From the NCBI GenBank assembly GCA_963678705.1, contig OY783212.1, forward strand, positions 5,704,001 through 5,768,000: DNA of 64,000 nt, in the 5' to 3' direction. The position numbers and the translations under genes are program-made. This document shows positions 62,660-64,000 of the stretch, piece after piece. Each line of letters starts with the position of its first letter. Positions within the stretch are counted from its first letter, which is position 1. The notes under the pieces were generated by a model that had not been told where the DNA came from, did no database searches, and was given only the letters and a program-made list of their open reading frames with translations. The stretch comes from Panorpa germanica (taxonomy: Eukaryota > Arthropoda > Insecta > Mecoptera > Panorpidae).

Positions 62660-63209
62660 TTTTATTTTCTTAAACAATAATAAACAAATGCAAAACAAAT
62701 GTACAAAAAAGTATGGTTCGCTAATATTTATATTGGTAGAACGTCTAATAAGCAGAAGTTTATTTCTTATTATACTTATGGTATCATTGACTTAGTAGTA
62801 TTTTGACATAAATTTAAAATAATCGTGTTTTTGTGTTTGCTTTCAAGAAATTTAATTATAAAACGTTTAATAAGGTAAAATGTTTACATTAATATTTAAA
62901 ATGAGGTTTTATTCGATAGACTCATTAACAATAATAAATGTAAAGTTGGAAACGGATACTATTACTTTTTGCGGGTGTTTGTATAATCTAACCTAAAAAA
63001 TATTGTATACTTTTTATAACTCCGAATAATTAAAAAGTAATCACTTGCGCAACTGAATAAATCTCTTTTTTAAAAACTGATATCAATAATTATTATTTTT
63101 CTTTGCTATACTTAGAAAACAATGCTTAGGAATTTAATGTTCTGGAAACTTATGAAATTGTATGCAAATGCATATATTTAAATATAGTGATCATTGTAGG
63201 TTGTACTAA
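62660..63209. promoter_or_regulatory. Divergent promoter region between TRUB2 and janus-A, copy 2
   Basis: Same 550-bp divergent spacer as 54680-55229. Confidence 0.5.
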
Positions 63210-63378
63210 ATGGCTGTGGAAAAATCTGATTGCCCAAGATTAAATGCGATTCCGTCTGTGGAGATAGATGACAATGGTGTATTTAAATACGTCTTGATTA
63301 AGGCTGTTTCCAGCAGCCCAGATGGTACCGAGAAAGACAAGATCCTGATTCGTGGTTTTAAGCGGGCAGAATGGCACT
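63210..63378 (+). CDS. janA: janus-A / PHPT1 first exon, copy 2
   Basis: Identical to 55230-55398: 56 codons plus one base and the donor at 63379. The gene continues past the window end. Because copy 1 lacks downstream exons, this is the copy more likely to be joined to the rest of the gene. Confidence 0.82.
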
Positions 63379-63409
63379 GTAAGTGATTTATTATGTTTAT
63401 TAACTTTTT

Positions 63410-63811
63410 TTATTTAAACAAATGTTTAATTGAACGCATTGTTAATAGCATTGCTGCTGCTATTGGGCTGTTTTTAAAGCATGTCTCAGGTTTTCCTTTA
63501 CACACATGACAGATACGTGCAGGCATGTCAGAAAGAGCGACAGGTCCATACGAATTGTTGAATAACTTTTTAGTTCTATTTTTAATCGGCGTAAAATCTC
63601 GAACAGTCGTGTAGTCATTTATAGTTTTCGAGGCACTAATCCAAATGTCGCTAGTTTTACAGCGAGAGTGAATATGTAGCAGTTTGAACATATTCGATGT
63701 TTTTATTTTTATAACAATTATAAAATAAATTGGTTTATTAACAGTTTTCAAAATCATCTTTTTCAAATCACTTGTAAGACTTTGGAGCAAAAATGGTATT
63801 GTTTTCTTCAT
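63410..63811 (-). CDS. Hypothetical small protein, copy 2
   Basis: Same 133-codon frame as 55430-55831, with the Cys cluster CHVCKGKPETC and the same alternative start at codon 41 (63691). Identity between the copies adds no evidence for coding, because the non-coding flanks are identical too. Confidence 0.4.
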   Translation of the reverse strand: MKKTIPFLLQSLTSDLKKMILKTVNKPIYFIIVIKIKTSNMFKLLHIHSRCKTSDIWISASKTINDYTTVRDFTPIKNRTKKLFNNSYGPVALSDMPARICHVCKGKPETCFKNSPIAAAMLLTMRSIKHLFK

Positions 63812-64000
63812 CTAGAGTATGCTAAAAAGATTGCTGAAATTTTCTGTGTTTGCAAGATATCAATACAGTAAAATATTCACATTTTTTGCAATTAGCTCCG
63901 ACGCAGTTATCCCTAGGTCATTGAATATGATGAGAAATTAGTACAGAAATGGAAGGAAACAATTTATTATAATAAATATTTTATTAATGGCAATTCACAA

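Larger units (their letters stand above)
58468..64000 (+). repeat. Second copy of 50488-56020 (offset 7980 bp), runs off the window
   Basis: From 58468 on, every line I compared equals the line 7980 bp earlier, introns, intergenic DNA and the hAT element included. I noticed no mismatch. To the left, similarity stops abruptly: the base before 50488 is T and before 58468 is G, and the sequences are unrelated beyond. The right end is beyond the window, so the repeat is at least 5533 bp. If it is a simple tandem repeat, the unit is 7980 bp. Confidence 0.97.

Noticed and set aside
1..64000. CRISPR arrays, operons or other prokaryotic systems
   Set aside because: The window is spliced eukaryotic DNA; repeats present are transposons, foldbacks and microsatellites, not spaced direct repeats.

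Overview
The window is nuclear DNA from an arthropod, almost certainly an insect. It is AT-rich, with spliced genes, long introns and many small transposon remnants. The insect call rests on a complete hormone receptor 4 (HR4) gene, an EcKL/CHK-type kinase fragment, a janus-A first exon and insect-type transposons. Purine-rich non-LTR retrotransposon remnants faintly suggest Hymenoptera, but I would not insist on the order.

Layout. 1-2880 is upstream DNA ending in a promoter-like block with five AAAATGGCG/AAGATGGCG-type (YY1/Pho-like) and three CCGGAAGT-type (ETS-like) motifs. 2880-3143 looks like a 5' UTR plus a 13-nt coding exon that joins in frame to the HR4 exon at 40257. If so, HR4 has a 37-kb first intron (3144-40256), and everything in that interval is intronic: a mariner remnant, hAT, piggyBac-like, Harbinger-like and Helitron-like elements, non-LTR fragments, foldbacks, and one broken EcKL kinase fragment. 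The main HR4 exons (40257-44330) rebuild without error into a 1006-residue nuclear receptor, or 1012 residues with the distal exon. 44331-50332 is AT-rich intergenic or 3' UTR sequence with low-complexity tracts, hairpins and a diverged tandem repeat.

50333-55831 is a compact gene cluster: a C6orf136/DUF2358 homologue (plus), a convergent TRUB2 pseudouridine synthase homologue (minus), a divergent janus-A/PHPT1 first exon (plus), and a hypothetical minus-strand ORF inside the janus-A intron. From 58468 to the window end this cluster appears again at a fixed offset of 7980 bp and looks identical, introns and an embedded hAT element included. The second copy starts inside the first intron of the C6orf136 homologue, so it lacks that gene's first exon. 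It is either a very recent segmental duplication or a false duplication in the assembly.

The genes have separate roles: HR4 is a nuclear ecdysone-pathway transcription factor, while the cluster contains probable mitochondrial and housekeeping proteins. TRUB2 and janus-A start 550 bp apart on opposite strands and probably share a bidirectional promoter. I see no clearly new multi-gene system. The most noteworthy items are the exact 5.5-kb duplication, the HR4 distal promoter with uORFs, four repeated SUMO-type motifs in HR4, the apparent loss of the catalytic Asp in TRUB2, the nested transposon at 30.6-32.2 kb, and a long hairpin at 48.4 kb.
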